Source: Rhodococcoides kyotonense | Lineage (GTDB): Bacteria; Actinomycetota; Actinomycetes; Mycobacteriales; Mycobacteriaceae | Reading direction: 5' to 3' | NCBI RefSeq assembly: GCF_900188125.1 | Contig: NZ_FZOW01000001.1 | Coordinates: 153,368-217,367 of the forward strand | DNA length: 64,000 nt | Shown: positions 31,762 to 40,046 of the stretch, in pieces | How positions within the stretch are numbered: position 1 is the first letter of the stretch | Layout of the letters: the number at the start of each line of letters is the position of its first letter | Translations under genes and position numbers: made by a program | Notes under the pieces: model-generated | Database searches by the model: none | What the model saw: only the letters and a program-made list of their open reading frames with translations | Told to the model about the DNA's origin: nothing

Positions 31762-32790
31762 TCACTCCTGATTCTTCGGTACGGCGACGACGACCAGGTC
31801 GGTCCCCAGCGACTGCACGCTCTCGATCGAGAACCGCAGAGCGTCGGAGATTGTTCCGACTCCAGCATTTTCCACTGCGGCGACGCCGGACCCGAGCACG
31901 ACAGGCGCGACGTACGCCACGATTCGGTCCACCACACCTGCCCTCAGGAATGCACCGGCGAGCGTCGGGCCACCTTCGACCAGCACGTCCGTGTGCTCGG
32001 CGAGCGCAGCGATCACGTCGTGCGGGTCGTGGCTGTGTACGAACGTCGTCGGTGCGTCGATGCCGCGGATCCGTGCATCGACGGGAACGTCACGAGTGCC
32101 GACCACGACCCGATGCGGCTGGTGACCGGCGTTCGAGCCGTCGGGACGCCGTGCGGTCAGCAACGGATCGTCGGCGAGGACGGTTCCCGTGCCGACGACG
32201 ATGGCATCGAGCTTCGCGCGTTCGGCGTGGACGTGCGCACGGGCGTCGGGACCGGTGATCCACTGACTCGTCCCGTCCGACGCCGCGCTTCGTCCGTCGA
32301 GACTCGCTGCGTATTTGAGCGTCACGAACGGCCGTCCCGTGCGCTGCTTGTGCAGCCATGCGCGCAATGGGCCGCGCGCGACGACGTCGGCCAGGAGTCC
32401 TGATCGGACGTCGATGCCTGCAGCCCGCAGCCTGTCCGCGCCCCCGGTCGCGACGGGATTGGGGTCGCCGATGGCATAGATCGCGCGGGCGATGCCTGCC
32501 TCGATCAGTGCCAGCGCACACGGACCCGTTCGGCCGGTGTGATTGCACGGTTCGAGAGTGACGACGGCTGTGCCGCCGCGGGCACGCTCACCGGCGTCGC
32601 GCAACGCCACTATCTCGGCGTGCGGCCCTCCCGGCGGCTGCGTGGACCCGATGCCGACGACAGTGCCCGACGCATCCAGAATCACCGCGCCGACAGGCGG
32701 ATTGGGGCTCGTTCGCCCACGCGCCGACTCCGATGCCTCGACGGCAGTGCGCATCGCGGCCGCGTACTCGGCGACATCGGAATCCGACAT
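31762..32790 (-). CDS. ribD: Bifunctional riboflavin deaminase-reductase
   Basis: Performs the deamination and side-chain reduction of the pyrimidine intermediate. The 342-residue protein has an N-terminal cytidine-deaminase fold with zinc ligands in GGPHAEIVAL and LEPCNHTGRTGPC, and a C-terminal NADPH reductase domain (FVTLKYAASLDGRSAA, VEGGPTLAGAFL). Its ATG overlaps the rpe stop by one base (TGATG). Confidence 0.96.
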   Translation of the reverse strand: MSDSDVAEYAAAMRTAVEASESARGRTSPNPPVGAVILDASGTVVGIGSTQPPGGPHAEIVALRDAGERARGGTAVVTLEPCNHTGRTGPCALALIEAGIARAIYAIGDPNPVATGGADRLRAAGIDVRSGLLADVVARGPLRAWLHKQRTGRPFVTLKYAASLDGRSAASDGTSQWITGPDARAHVHAERAKLDAIVVGTGTVLADDPLLTARRPDGSNAGHQPHRVVVGTRDVPVDARIRGIDAPTTFVHSHDPHDVIAALAEHTDVLVEGGPTLAGAFLRAGVVDRIVAYVAPVVLGSGVAAVENAGVGTISDALRFSIESVQSLGTDLVVVAVPKNQE

Positions 32791-33467
32791 CAGAGGGACA
32801 GGTGCGCCGACGCCCGACCGGCCTGCGCGCGCAGTGCACGGACCGCGGCCGCAGGGTCGGATGCGCCGTACACCGCAGAACCGGCGACGAAGCAGTCGAC
32901 GCCCGCTTCCGCTGCTTGTTCGATCGTGTCGACGTTGATGCCTCCGTCGATCTCGACGACGAGCGTCAACTCACCCGAATCGACGAGATTGCGGACCGTC
33001 CGTGCCTTGCTCAGGACGTCGGCAATGAAGGATTGTCCGCCGAAGCCCGGCTCGACGCTCATGACCAGCAGGGTGTCGAACTCTCGCAGGATCTCGAGGT
33101 ACGGCTCGATCGGCGTGCCCGGCTTGATCGACAGTCCGGCCTTGCCGCCGGCCGCCCGAATGTCCTTGGCCACGGAGATCGGATCGTCCGTCGCCTCCGC
33201 GTGGAACGTCACGTTGTAGGCGCCTGCCTCGGCATAGGACGGCGCCCAGCGGCCCGGGTCGTCGATCATCAGGTGGCAGTCGAGTGGAATGTCCGTCGCC
33301 TTCAACAGGCTCTGCACCACCGGCAGGCCCAACGTGAGGTTGGGAACGAAATGCGCATCCATGACATCCACGTGCAGCCAGTCGGAACCGGCGACGGCAT
33401 CGGCCTCCTCCCCCAGACGAGCGAAGTCGGCGGACAGAATGGACGGAGCGATCATCGGAGCAGCCAC
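32790..33467 (-). CDS. rpe: Ribulose-phosphate 3-epimerase
   Basis: Interconverts ribulose 5-phosphate and xylulose 5-phosphate. The 225-residue TIM barrel shows [16 protein letters not shown], the metal-binding [31 protein letters not shown] and VEIDGGIN. Start GTG 33467 is supported by TAGGCT 6 nt upstream (leaderless). It leads the rpe-ribD-ribE-ribBA-ribH set, so the pentose pool and the ribulose 5-phosphate-consuming RibBA are coexpressed. Confidence 0.97.
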   Translation of the reverse strand: MAAPMIAPSILSADFARLGEEADAVAGSDWLHVDVMDAHFVPNLTLGLPVVQSLLKATDIPLDCHLMIDDPGRWAPSYAEAGAYNVTFHAEATDDPISVAKDIRAAGGKAGLSIKPGTPIEPYLEILREFDTLLVMSVEPGFGGQSFIADVLSKARTVRNLVDSGELTLVVEIDGGINVDTIEQAAEAGVDCFVAGSAVYGASDPAAAVRALRAQAGRASAHLSL

Positions 33468-33473
33468 ACGCGC

Positions 33474-33479
33474 AGCCTA
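33474..33479 (-). promoter_or_regulatory. -10 hexamer of rpe-rib operon, leaderless type
   Basis: TAGGCT on the minus strand, 6 nt before GTG 33467. Confidence 0.55.
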
Positions 33480-33514
33480 ATCGGGTCGTTCGGGCACAGC
33501 GACGACGGCTGCCG

Positions 33515-33892
33515 TCAGCCCCAGTTCTCGGCCTTCGTCAGACAGAACGGGTGACCCGCTGGATCCAGCAGCACTCGCCACGTCTCACCTGGCTGGTCGT
33601 CGGGCAGCACGGCACCGAGCTCGACGGCCTTACGTGCGGCGTCGTCGAGATCGCGCACCGCGAGGTCGAAATGAAACTGTTTGCTGCCCTGCGGGTTGGG
33701 CCACACGGGAGGTACGTAGTCCTCGACACGTCCGAAGCCGAGTGCGGTGTCGCCTCCTGTCACCATCGCGTACTCCTGTTCGGCGTGAGCAACGGTCCAG
33801 CCCAGCAGCCCGGCCCAGAACTGGGCGCTCGCAGACGGATCGGCACAGTCGAGTGTCACCATTTTCAACGTGGCCAACGGTGTTTCGGTCAT
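33515..33892 (-). CDS. VOC (glyoxalase/bleomycin-resistance fold) protein
   Basis: A 125-residue protein with two beta-alpha-beta-beta-beta modules of the vicinal-oxygen-chelate superfamily: LKMVTLDCADPSASAQFWAGLLGW and HFDLAVRDLDDAARKAVELGA, ending LLDPAGHPFCLTKAENWG. Such stand-alone domains can be lyases, dioxygenases or resistance binders, so the activity cannot be named. GGAGAA precedes ATG 33892. It is divergent from an AraC regulator 52 bp away, which may control it. Confidence 0.85.
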   Translation of the reverse strand: MTETPLATLKMVTLDCADPSASAQFWAGLLGWTVAHAEQEYAMVTGGDTALGFGRVEDYVPPVWPNPQGSKQFHFDLAVRDLDDAARKAVELGAVLPDDQPGETWRVLLDPAGHPFCLTKAENWG

Positions 33893-33932
33893 CGGATTCT
33901 CCTCGATCGTTCGTCGTGTCCCACCAGGCTCC

Positions 33933-33938
33933 TAGACT
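33933..33938 (+). promoter_or_regulatory. -10 hexamer of the AraC-family gene, leaderless type
   Basis: TAGACT lies 6 nt before GTG 33945. Confidence 0.5.
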
Positions 33939-33944
33939 TCATCG

Positions 33945-34805
33945 GTGGCCGATAGGAAAAACACGACAGCAGTCGCACCGGCTGTCGGGACGTCGACGAC
34001 CGCGGGCATTCTGAGCCCGGATCGATTGGCGGAGTACGTCGATCTCACTCGAATCCCATGCGGTGACGGTCCGAGCCAGTGGGTGGAGAACTACTGGCTG
34101 CTGCGTTGGGATCTGCCGGCGGGTACGTCGTACCGCAGTTCGACGCTGCCGCATCCGTCGTGCACGCTGAGCGTCGAGCGTGGTCGGGTGCGCGACGGCG
34201 TCGCCGAGGTCGGTCCGGTCGTGACGACGGGCGTGCTGACGTCGCGTTTCGACGTCATCATCGCCGAGCAGGGCTGGGTCTTCGGCATCAAGTTTCGGCC
34301 CGGTGGCTTCGCGAGCCTCACCGGAACATCAGGCCGAGAACTACGGAACGTTCCGGTCGCCGCACCGACGATGCTTCGTCCCGACACCGTCGCGGCCTTG
34401 GCCGAGCTGGGCCCCGAGGACCGACCGGCGCACTGCGCAGAGGTTGCCGACCGCGCCCTTGCGCACTACGGACACAGCGTCGAACCGGGCTACCGAACCG
34501 TTCTGTCCGTCGTGTCCACGATGCTGAACGACCGAACCCTGACGCGAGTGTCGGACGTGGAACGGGCATGCGACATCGGCACCAGACGACTGCAGCGACT
34601 CTTCGAGAGGTACGTCGGCGCGACCCCGAAGTGGGTGCTCGCGCGCTACCGAATTCACGACGCCGTTCGCGATCTCGACGCCGGCTATCCCGGATCGATC
34701 GCCGATCTGGCGGCGCGGTACGGATGGTTCGATCAGGCCCACTTCACTCGTGAGTTCACCGAACTCGTCGGTGTGCCGCCGACCGAGTACCGCCCGCAGT
34801 CGTGA
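33945..34805 (+). CDS. AraC-family transcriptional regulator
   Basis: A 286-residue regulator. Residues 40-150 form an N-terminal sensor domain of the kind found in many actinobacterial AraC proteins (PSQWVENYWLLRWDLPAGTSY, GIKFRPGGFASLTG). The C-terminal 100 residues are the double helix-turn-helix DNA-binding domain, with the hallmark WFDQAHFTREFTELVGVPPTEYR. Ligand unknown. GTG 33945 follows a -10 hexamer by 6 nt. The stop codon lies inside the first copy of a 27-nt duplicated segment belonging to the terminator downstream. Divergent from the VOC gene, its most likely target. Confidence 0.9.
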   Translation: MADRKNTTAVAPAVGTSTTAGILSPDRLAEYVDLTRIPCGDGPSQWVENYWLLRWDLPAGTSYRSSTLPHPSCTLSVERGRVRDGVAEVGPVVTTGVLTSRFDVIIAEQGWVFGIKFRPGGFASLTGTSGRELRNVPVAAPTMLRPDTVAALAELGPEDRPAHCAEVADRALAHYGHSVEPGYRTVLSVVSTMLNDRTLTRVSDVERACDIGTRRLQRLFERYVGATPKWVLARYRIHDAVRDLDAGYPGSIADLAARYGWFDQAHFTREFTELVGVPPTEYRPQS

Positions 34806-34840
34806 GCGAAAATATCCCGCCCGCAGTCGTGAGCGAAAAT
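34791..34840. repeat. Tandem duplication, 27-nt period, at the end of the AraC gene
   Basis: A 23-nt sequence beginning CGCCCGCAGTCG occurs identically at 34791-34813 and 34818-34840. The first copy contains the stop codon of the AraC gene; the second forms the left arm of the hairpin at 34827-34870. Confidence 0.9.
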
Positions 34841-34870
34841 GCATAGCCCTCTATACATTTTCGCTCACGA
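34827..34870. terminator. Long A+T-rich hairpin between convergent AraC and rsmB genes (family member 2)
   Basis: Twenty-base arms 34827-34846 and 34851-34870 pair with one mismatch (34842/34855) around CCCT. The right arm contains the rsmB stop codon. The centre (GAAAATGCATAG / CTATACATTTTC) resembles the hairpin at 8033-8076, so the two belong to one family. It can terminate both genes. Confidence 0.82.
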
Positions 34871-36361
34871 GGGCTTGCGGAGGGCAGCGAGGAACATCGC
34901 ATCGGTTCCGTGCCGGTGTGGCCAGAGCTGCACCGATGTTCCGTCGCCGAGCCCGGGGACACCCGGCACCAGGGCGCGCGTGTCGAGTTCCTCGACACCG
35001 TGACGCCGCACCGCGTCGGCGACGACAGCGGACGTTTCCGACAGATGCGGCGAGCACGTCGAGTAGACGACGACTCCGCCCGGACGCACCAGTTCGATCG
35101 CCGACGCGAGCAGCTGCTTCTGCAAGGCAACCAGCTCGGCGACATCCTTCGGTGAGCGTCGCCACCGAGCCTCGGGACGGCGCCTCAGTGCACCGAGTCC
35201 GGTGCAGGGGGCGTCGACGAGGATTCGGTCGTACCCCGCGTCCAGGCCCGTGTCACGACCGTCGACGGCGTGCACGGTGACCGGGAGCGACTTGGTGGTC
35301 TTGCGTACCAGTTCGGCGCGGTGAGCTGCCGGTTCGACGGCGTCGACGTGTGCGCCGTCGATCTCGGCGAGCGCACCGAGCAACGCTGCCTTACCGCCAG
35401 GTCCGGCACACAGATCGAGCCAGCGCCCTCCGTCGGCGCCGCCGAGCGGCGCGAGCGTCAGGGCACGCGCGACGAGCTGACTCCCCTCGTCCTGTACTCC
35501 GGCGAGACCGTCGCGCACGGCGTCGAGCTTCCCCGGGTCACCGCCGTCGAGGTAGACGGCGTACGGCGAGTACGCACCTTCTTCTCCCCCGGTGATCAAC
35601 GCCAGTTCCTCGGCCGAGATCTCACCGGGACGAGCAACGAGATGCACTGCGGGACGCGCGTCGTCGGCTTCGAGCACGGCCGCGAGTTCACCGGCGTCGG
35701 CTCCGAGCGCATCGGCGAACGACTGCGCGATCCACTTCGGATGGGCGTGTTCGAACGCAAGATGCCCGACGGGGTCCTTCGCTGCATCCGGCGCGAGCAG
35801 GGCGACCCACTCGTCTGCGGACTTCTCCGACACACGACGAAGGACAGCATTGACGAATCCTGCTTTGCCACTGCCCAATTCGGATCGAGTGAGGTCGACG
35901 GACGTCGCGACCGCAGCATGCGGCGCGACGCGTGTCCGCAGCAATTGATAGGCGCCCAGCCGGAGAATGTCGAGCACACTGCCGTCGATCTCGGATACCG
36001 GTCTGCCCGCACCGGACTCGATGACCGCGTCGAGAAGCCCTCGCGCTCGGCTCGCACCGTAGGCGAGTTCGGTTGCCAGTGCCGCGTCGCGCGTGTTCAG
36101 CTTGCGATCTCGAAGAAGCCCCGGCAGAACGAGATTCGCGTACGCATCACGTTCTCGGACGGCGGCGAGTACGTCGCGTGCCGCCAGCCGGGCCGGGTCG
36201 ATCGGAGGCGTCGACGACGGTCCACGTCCGCGCTGGGGACGTTGTCCGCCCCCGCTGCGTGTTCCGGGGCTGCGTTGCGCGCGTCCGCGTCGTCCGGCTT
36301 CGCCGTCGGCGCGACGTCGTCCGGAATTGCCCTTCTCGGAATTGTTGTTCCGGTCGTTCAT
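34865..36361 (-). CDS. rsmB: 16S rRNA (cytosine-C5)-methyltransferase, RsmB/Fmu family
   Basis: A 498-residue protein. The first 55 residues are basic and low-complexity; next is a NusB-like RNA-binding domain (about 60-190), then a SAM-dependent methyltransferase domain with [16 protein letters not shown], the cysteine of [19 protein letters not shown] and the catalytic cysteine in [16 protein letters not shown]. It methylates C967 (E. coli numbering) of 16S rRNA. ATG 36361 overlaps the fmt stop (ATGA). Its last codon and stop fall in the arm of a terminator hairpin. Confidence 0.94.
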   Translation of the reverse strand: MNDRNNNSEKGNSGRRRADGEAGRRGRAQRSPGTRSGGGQRPQRGRGPSSTPPIDPARLAARDVLAAVRERDAYANLVLPGLLRDRKLNTRDAALATELAYGASRARGLLDAVIESGAGRPVSEIDGSVLDILRLGAYQLLRTRVAPHAAVATSVDLTRSELGSGKAGFVNAVLRRVSEKSADEWVALLAPDAAKDPVGHLAFEHAHPKWIAQSFADALGADAGELAAVLEADDARPAVHLVARPGEISAEELALITGGEEGAYSPYAVYLDGGDPGKLDAVRDGLAGVQDEGSQLVARALTLAPLGGADGGRWLDLCAGPGGKAALLGALAEIDGAHVDAVEPAAHRAELVRKTTKSLPVTVHAVDGRDTGLDAGYDRILVDAPCTGLGALRRRPEARWRRSPKDVAELVALQKQLLASAIELVRPGGVVVYSTCSPHLSETSAVVADAVRRHGVEELDTRALVPGVPGLGDGTSVQLWPHRHGTDAMFLAALRKPS

Positions 36362-37281
36362 TCCGCTACCGTCCCGTCGATCGACCGAGCGCCGCGCGCC
36401 CAGTCCGATGCCTTCATGAGTTTCTTGCCCTGGGGTTGGACGTCGCCGAGAACGACCGCCGAATCCGCTGTTCCGATGTGAACGCCGTTCTTTCTGACAA
36501 CGACAGCGCCCGGGTCGAGAGTGTCCTCGGAGCGACCGACGGGGCCGATCTTCACTCGGAGGTCACCTAACGTCGTCCACGCACCCGGCGCGGGAGTGAC
36601 GGAACGGATATGTCGATCGATCGTCGCCGACGACGCAGACCAGTCGATTCGGGCCGCATCGACCGTGACCTTGGCAGCATGAGAGACGCCATCGGTGGAT
36701 TGGGCGATGGCCGATGCCTCGCCCGCCTCGATGGCGTCGAGAGTCGCTTCGAGCAGTGCTGCGCCGCTGACGGCAAGCCTGCCTAGCAGATCACCCGAGG
36801 TGTCCGTCGGGCGAATGGTCTCCGTGACGACGCCCAGCACGGGACCGGTGTCCATGCCCTCGTCGAGCAGGAAGGTCGACGCCCCGGTGATGTCGTCGCC
36901 CGCGGCGATGGATGCCTGAACGGGCGCGGCGCCGCGCCACGCGGGCAGCAGCGAGAAGTGCAGATTGATCCAGCCGTAGCGTGGAATGTCGAGGACCGGC
37001 CGCGGCAGCAACGCTCCGTAGGCGACGACCGGGCACACATCGGGCGCGAGGTCGGTCAACGCGGCGACGAACTCGGGTTCCGACGGACGACGCGGTGTCA
37101 ACACGGGAATCTCGTGCGCGTCGGCGAGTAGCCCCACGGGCGAGCGGTTCACCTTTCGGCCCCGCCCGGCGGCTGCGTCGGGACGAGTGACGACGGCAAC
37201 CACGTCGTGTTTCGTCGACGCGATCAGCCGTTCCAGCGACGGAACCGCCGCATCGGGTGTCCCTGCAAACACAACACGCAC
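36358..37281 (-). CDS. fmt: Methionyl-tRNA formyltransferase
   Basis: Formylates initiator Met-tRNA with 10-formyltetrahydrofolate. The 307-residue protein has [16 protein letters not shown] at the N-terminus and the folate-enzyme motif [18 protein letters not shown], with the C-terminal tRNA-binding domain after residue 200. Start GTG 37281 has GGGAG 8 nt upstream. Stop overlaps rsmB. Confidence 0.97.
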   Translation of the reverse strand: MRVVFAGTPDAAVPSLERLIASTKHDVVAVVTRPDAAAGRGRKVNRSPVGLLADAHEIPVLTPRRPSEPEFVAALTDLAPDVCPVVAYGALLPRPVLDIPRYGWINLHFSLLPAWRGAAPVQASIAAGDDITGASTFLLDEGMDTGPVLGVVTETIRPTDTSGDLLGRLAVSGAALLEATLDAIEAGEASAIAQSTDGVSHAAKVTVDAARIDWSASSATIDRHIRSVTPAPGAWTTLGDLRVKIGPVGRSEDTLDPGAVVVRKNGVHIGTADSAVVLGDVQPQGKKLMKASDWARGARSIDGTVAE

Positions 37282-37298
37282 CAGTGAGCTCCCGAAGA

Positions 37299-37333
37299 AT
37301 AGGTAGTCCGATTTCCTGCACCGAACTACCTAT
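37299..37333. promoter_or_regulatory. 12-bp inverted repeat between padR-type gene and fmt
   Basis: ATAGGTAGTCCG (37299-37310) and CGAACTACCTAT (37322-37333) are inverted repeats with one wobble position and an 11-nt loop. It lies 37 bp after the PadR stop and 17 bp before fmt, and includes a possible fmt -10 (TATTCT on the minus strand). It may be the PadR-gene terminator or an operator at the fmt promoter. Confidence 0.5.
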
Positions 37334-37370
37334 CCTAGGGACCGGCTCACGAGCGAGCCGAGCGCACTGC

Positions 37371-38156
37371 TCATGCGTCGTCGGCCGGGGTGTCGTCACC
37401 GACGGCCTCGTCCTCGGCGAGGATCCGGTAGAGACGGCGTCGGGCATCGGCGAGCACGTCGCTGGCTGCCTTCACCTGGTCCGGAGTACCCACGGCCGCA
37501 ACCTGTCCGGCCGCGCCCATCAACTGGCCGATGAGTCCGCGCAGATCGATGGCGTCGCCGCCGACACTGCTCCGCACGTCGTCCCATGGGGCGCCCAGTT
37601 CGGTTCGATGTTCCTCGACGAATGCGACACCCTGTTCGGTCAGTCGAGCCGTCTTACGGCCGTCGACCTTCTCGATGAGGACGAGCCCCTCGTCTTCGAG
37701 CTGGGACAACGCCGGATAGATCGACCCGGGGCTCGGCTTCCAGGCACCGTCGCTCTTCGCGGCGATCTGCTGGATCAGCTCGTACCCGTGCATCGGGGAT
37801 TCTGCGAGCAGCAGCAGAACTGCCGATCGAACATCTCCCCGTCGGCCGCGTCCGCCCCGACCACGCCCCCGGCCCAGGTCACCGCCCGGACCGAACCCTC
37901 CGGGACCGCCAGGACCGAAACCACCCGGACCGAAACCGCGACCCCATCCACGTCCACCGCGTCCGCGATGGTCTTCGCGTCCACCCGGGCCGTGACCCCG
38001 CTCGTCACGACCGTGGCCGCGTCGCCGAGGATTCGGCTGAGCGTCGTCGGGACCGGGCGCATCCTGCGGCACCCACATCGTGAACGGCTGACGCTGTTGC
38101 GCCCGTTCTGCCATGCCCATCCAGGGCCTGCGCTGCTTGTCGAAAATGTTTTCCAT
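37371..38156 (-). CDS. PadR-family regulator with glycine/arginine-rich N-terminal tail
   Basis: A 261-residue protein. Residues 1-105 are low-complexity: after MENIFDKQRRPWMGMAERAQ comes a long Gly/Arg/Pro stretch with repeated FGPGG and RGRG units, surely disordered and basic. Residues 106-185 are the PadR winged helix (VRSAVLLLLAESPMHGYELIQQIAAKS, SPGSIYPALSQLEDEGLV). The C-terminal 75 residues form the dimerisation helices. ATG 38156 has AAGGAG 9 nt upstream. An A+T-rich dyad 32 bp upstream of the start is the likely operator, so it probably represses itself and perhaps the divergent diguanylate cyclase gene. The effector is unknown. Confidence 0.9.
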   Translation of the reverse strand: MENIFDKQRRPWMGMAERAQQRQPFTMWVPQDAPGPDDAQPNPRRRGHGRDERGHGPGGREDHRGRGGRGWGRGFGPGGFGPGGPGGFGPGGDLGRGRGRGGRGRRGDVRSAVLLLLAESPMHGYELIQQIAAKSDGAWKPSPGSIYPALSQLEDEGLVLIEKVDGRKTARLTEQGVAFVEEHRTELGAPWDDVRSSVGGDAIDLRGLIGQLMGAAGQVAAVGTPDQVKAASDVLADARRRLYRILAEDEAVGDDTPADDA

Positions 38157-38187
38157 GTCCTTGCTCCTTCTGTATCGATTGGACATA

Positions 38188-38205
38188 TTGACGATATATC
38201 GACAA
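38188..38205. promoter_or_regulatory. Likely PadR operator, 18-bp dyad
   Basis: TTGACGATATATCGACAA is a palindrome except for the symmetric A/A pair. It is the most A+T-rich spot of the 162-bp divergent gap between the PadR gene and the diguanylate cyclase gene. TATCGAT at 38173-38179 may be a partial second site. Confidence 0.55.
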
Positions 38206-38272
38206 TGCATCTTTGGCAAGAGTGAGAATCGTTCCGATCTCCTCGACACCGGTGAACGTCGGCGCAAGGCGT

Positions 38273-38278
38273 TAGCCT
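38273..38278 (+). promoter_or_regulatory. -10 hexamer of the diguanylate cyclase gene
   Basis: TAGCCT, about 40 nt before ATG 38319, giving a leader that includes the ribosome site AGGGGGA. Confidence 0.4.
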
Positions 38279-38318
38279 GTTCGCACCGGTCACGATCGAG
38301 CGCGACAAGGGGGACCGC

Positions 38319-40046
38319 ATGTTCGCACCGCTGGGGAGGCGCATCGTCGCCTCCCTGAGCGCGGTGGTTCTCGTGGTCGTGGTGGTGACCTCCGGACTGC
38401 TGTCCTACCCGGCGTCCGTCGCACTGGACGACGCCGCCCAGCTCGTCGCCGGCCTCGCCGCGACCGTGACCTGCACGTACACCGGTCGACGACGTCGCGG
38501 ATCGCAGCGTCGATGGCGGCTTCTCATGGCAGCGGGAATGGCGTGCTGGACCGCAGGGATGGTCGTCTGGGCCACCTATCGTTCGATACTCGACACTCCG
38601 CTCCCGTCACCGTCGTTCGCGGACTTCGGGTTCTTCCTCTTCCCCGTCTTCGCTGTACCGGCACTGCTTGCCGTCCTCGGGCGGACGCCGAGGCGCACCG
38701 CGATCGACTCCAACCACGCGTGGGCCACGTCGCTCCTCGACGGCACGGTCATCGTGGGCTCGCTGTTCGTACTGTCCTGGTCCACGGTCCTCGGCCAGGT
38801 TGCACGTCAGGACGAGTCGGATTCGCTGCAGTTCCTCGTCGCGTTGATGTACCCCGTCACCGACCTCGTTCTGGTCGTCCTGGTGGCGCTGCTCGCCGTC
38901 GTTCCACGCATTCTGCGTCGATACCGGTCACAGCTGGCGCTGCTCGGGTGCGGGTTGGTCTCGTTGGCGGTGTCCGACAGTGTCTACGCGTACCTCGTCG
39001 CTGTCGGCGCCGACAGCATGCCGCTGCTCGCCGACGCCGGTTTCATCGCGGGGCCGGTGCTGATCGCTCTCGCCGCGACGACGCCCGCCGTCGGCGCGTC
39101 GTTCGTCGATCAGGGCACTGTGGTCGGGAGTCACAGCTGGCCGGACCGACTGGCAAGCGACCGGACCCAGTTGCTGGTGCCGTACGCACTGCTCGCGACC
39201 ATCGGCGTCGTCGTCGCGGTGCAGTGGATCGCGGGCGGCGGGGTCGATCCCGTTGTTCTCGCCCTGTTCTTCGTCGTCGTCGTACTGGCCATCGTTCGTC
39301 AGGTCGTGACGCTGCTGCAGAACGACACACTGCTGCGAAAGCTGTCCGACGCGCAGACCGAGTTGCTGCACCGCGCCCATCACGACGGGTTGACCGGGCT
39401 GCTCAACCGTTCGGCATTCGACGACCATCTGGCGCGCGCTCTGGAACGCAGAACCACCCACGGGCAGGTCGGCGTTCTGCTGCTCGTCGACCTCGACGAC
39501 TTCAAGGGCATCAACGACCGGCTCGGGCACGCCGCGGGCGACCGGAGTCTGCAGACACTGTCCCGGCGTCTGGTCGACACCGTCGAGGTCTCACACGAGC
39601 GCGGCATCGTCGCGCGTTTCGGTGGCGACGAATTCACCGTCCTCATCCCGGCCGGGATCGACGACGGGTGTGCGGTAGCCAAGGCCATCGTCGACGCCAT
39701 TCGTGCGCCCCAGGCGATCGAAGGTCGATCGGTATCGATCGGGGCCAGTGTCGGGGTCGTCGAACTCGATGTGTTCGAGCACGACGTCACCGCGGACACC
39801 TTGCTGCGCAGCGCGGATCGGGCGATGTACGAGGCAAAGAAGAACGGGAAGGCAGGCGTGTTCGCCTACGACTCGGACGGCACACTCCGCATGGTCTACA
39901 ACCTGTCCAACACCGGTGCGCCCTTCGACTGGTGGGGCACGAGGCGCACCGGGCAGCCAGGTCAGGGCAGTCGCGGAATCAACCCGAATATCGTTGCAGG
40001 AGAACCTGATCCAGCACGATTGATCGGTCCGCCGACGAGAATGTAG
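38319..40046 (+). CDS. Membrane diguanylate cyclase (GGDEF domain)
   Basis: A 575-residue protein likely making cyclic di-GMP. The first 335 residues contain nine or ten hydrophobic helices with short loops, a membrane sensor I cannot assign to a named family. A short coiled linker (LLRKLSDAQTELLHRAHHD) leads to the GGDEF domain (about 350-510): DGLTGLLNRSAF, the metal aspartate in LVDLDDFKGINDRLGH, and the intact active site GGDEF at 435-439. The product-inhibition I-site RxxD is absent (His and Gly at those places). No EAL domain. AGGGGGA lies before ATG 38319. The last 28 residues are encoded antisense to the end of the convergent cyclase gene (85-bp overlap). Confidence 0.92.
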   Translation: MFAPLGRRIVASLSAVVLVVVVVTSGLLSYPASVALDDAAQLVAGLAATVTCTYTGRRRRGSQRRWRLLMAAGMACWTAGMVVWATYRSILDTPLPSPSFADFGFFLFPVFAVPALLAVLGRTPRRTAIDSNHAWATSLLDGTVIVGSLFVLSWSTVLGQVARQDESDSLQFLVALMYPVTDLVLVVLVALLAVVPRILRRYRSQLALLGCGLVSLAVSDSVYAYLVAVGADSMPLLADAGFIAGPVLIALAATTPAVGASFVDQGTVVGSHSWPDRLASDRTQLLVPYALLATIGVVVAVQWIAGGGVDPVVLALFFVVVVLAIVRQVVTLLQNDTLLRKLSDAQTELLHRAHHDGLTGLLNRSAFDDHLARALERRTTHGQVGVLLLVDLDDFKGINDRLGHAAGDRSLQTLSRRLVDTVEVSHERGIVARFGGDEFTVLIPAGIDDGCAVAKAIVDAIRAPQAIEGRSVSIGASVGVVELDVFEHDVTADTLLRSADRAMYEAKKNGKAGVFAYDSDGTLRMVYNLSNTGAPFDWWGTRRTGQPGQGSRGINPNIVAGEPDPARLIGPPTRM

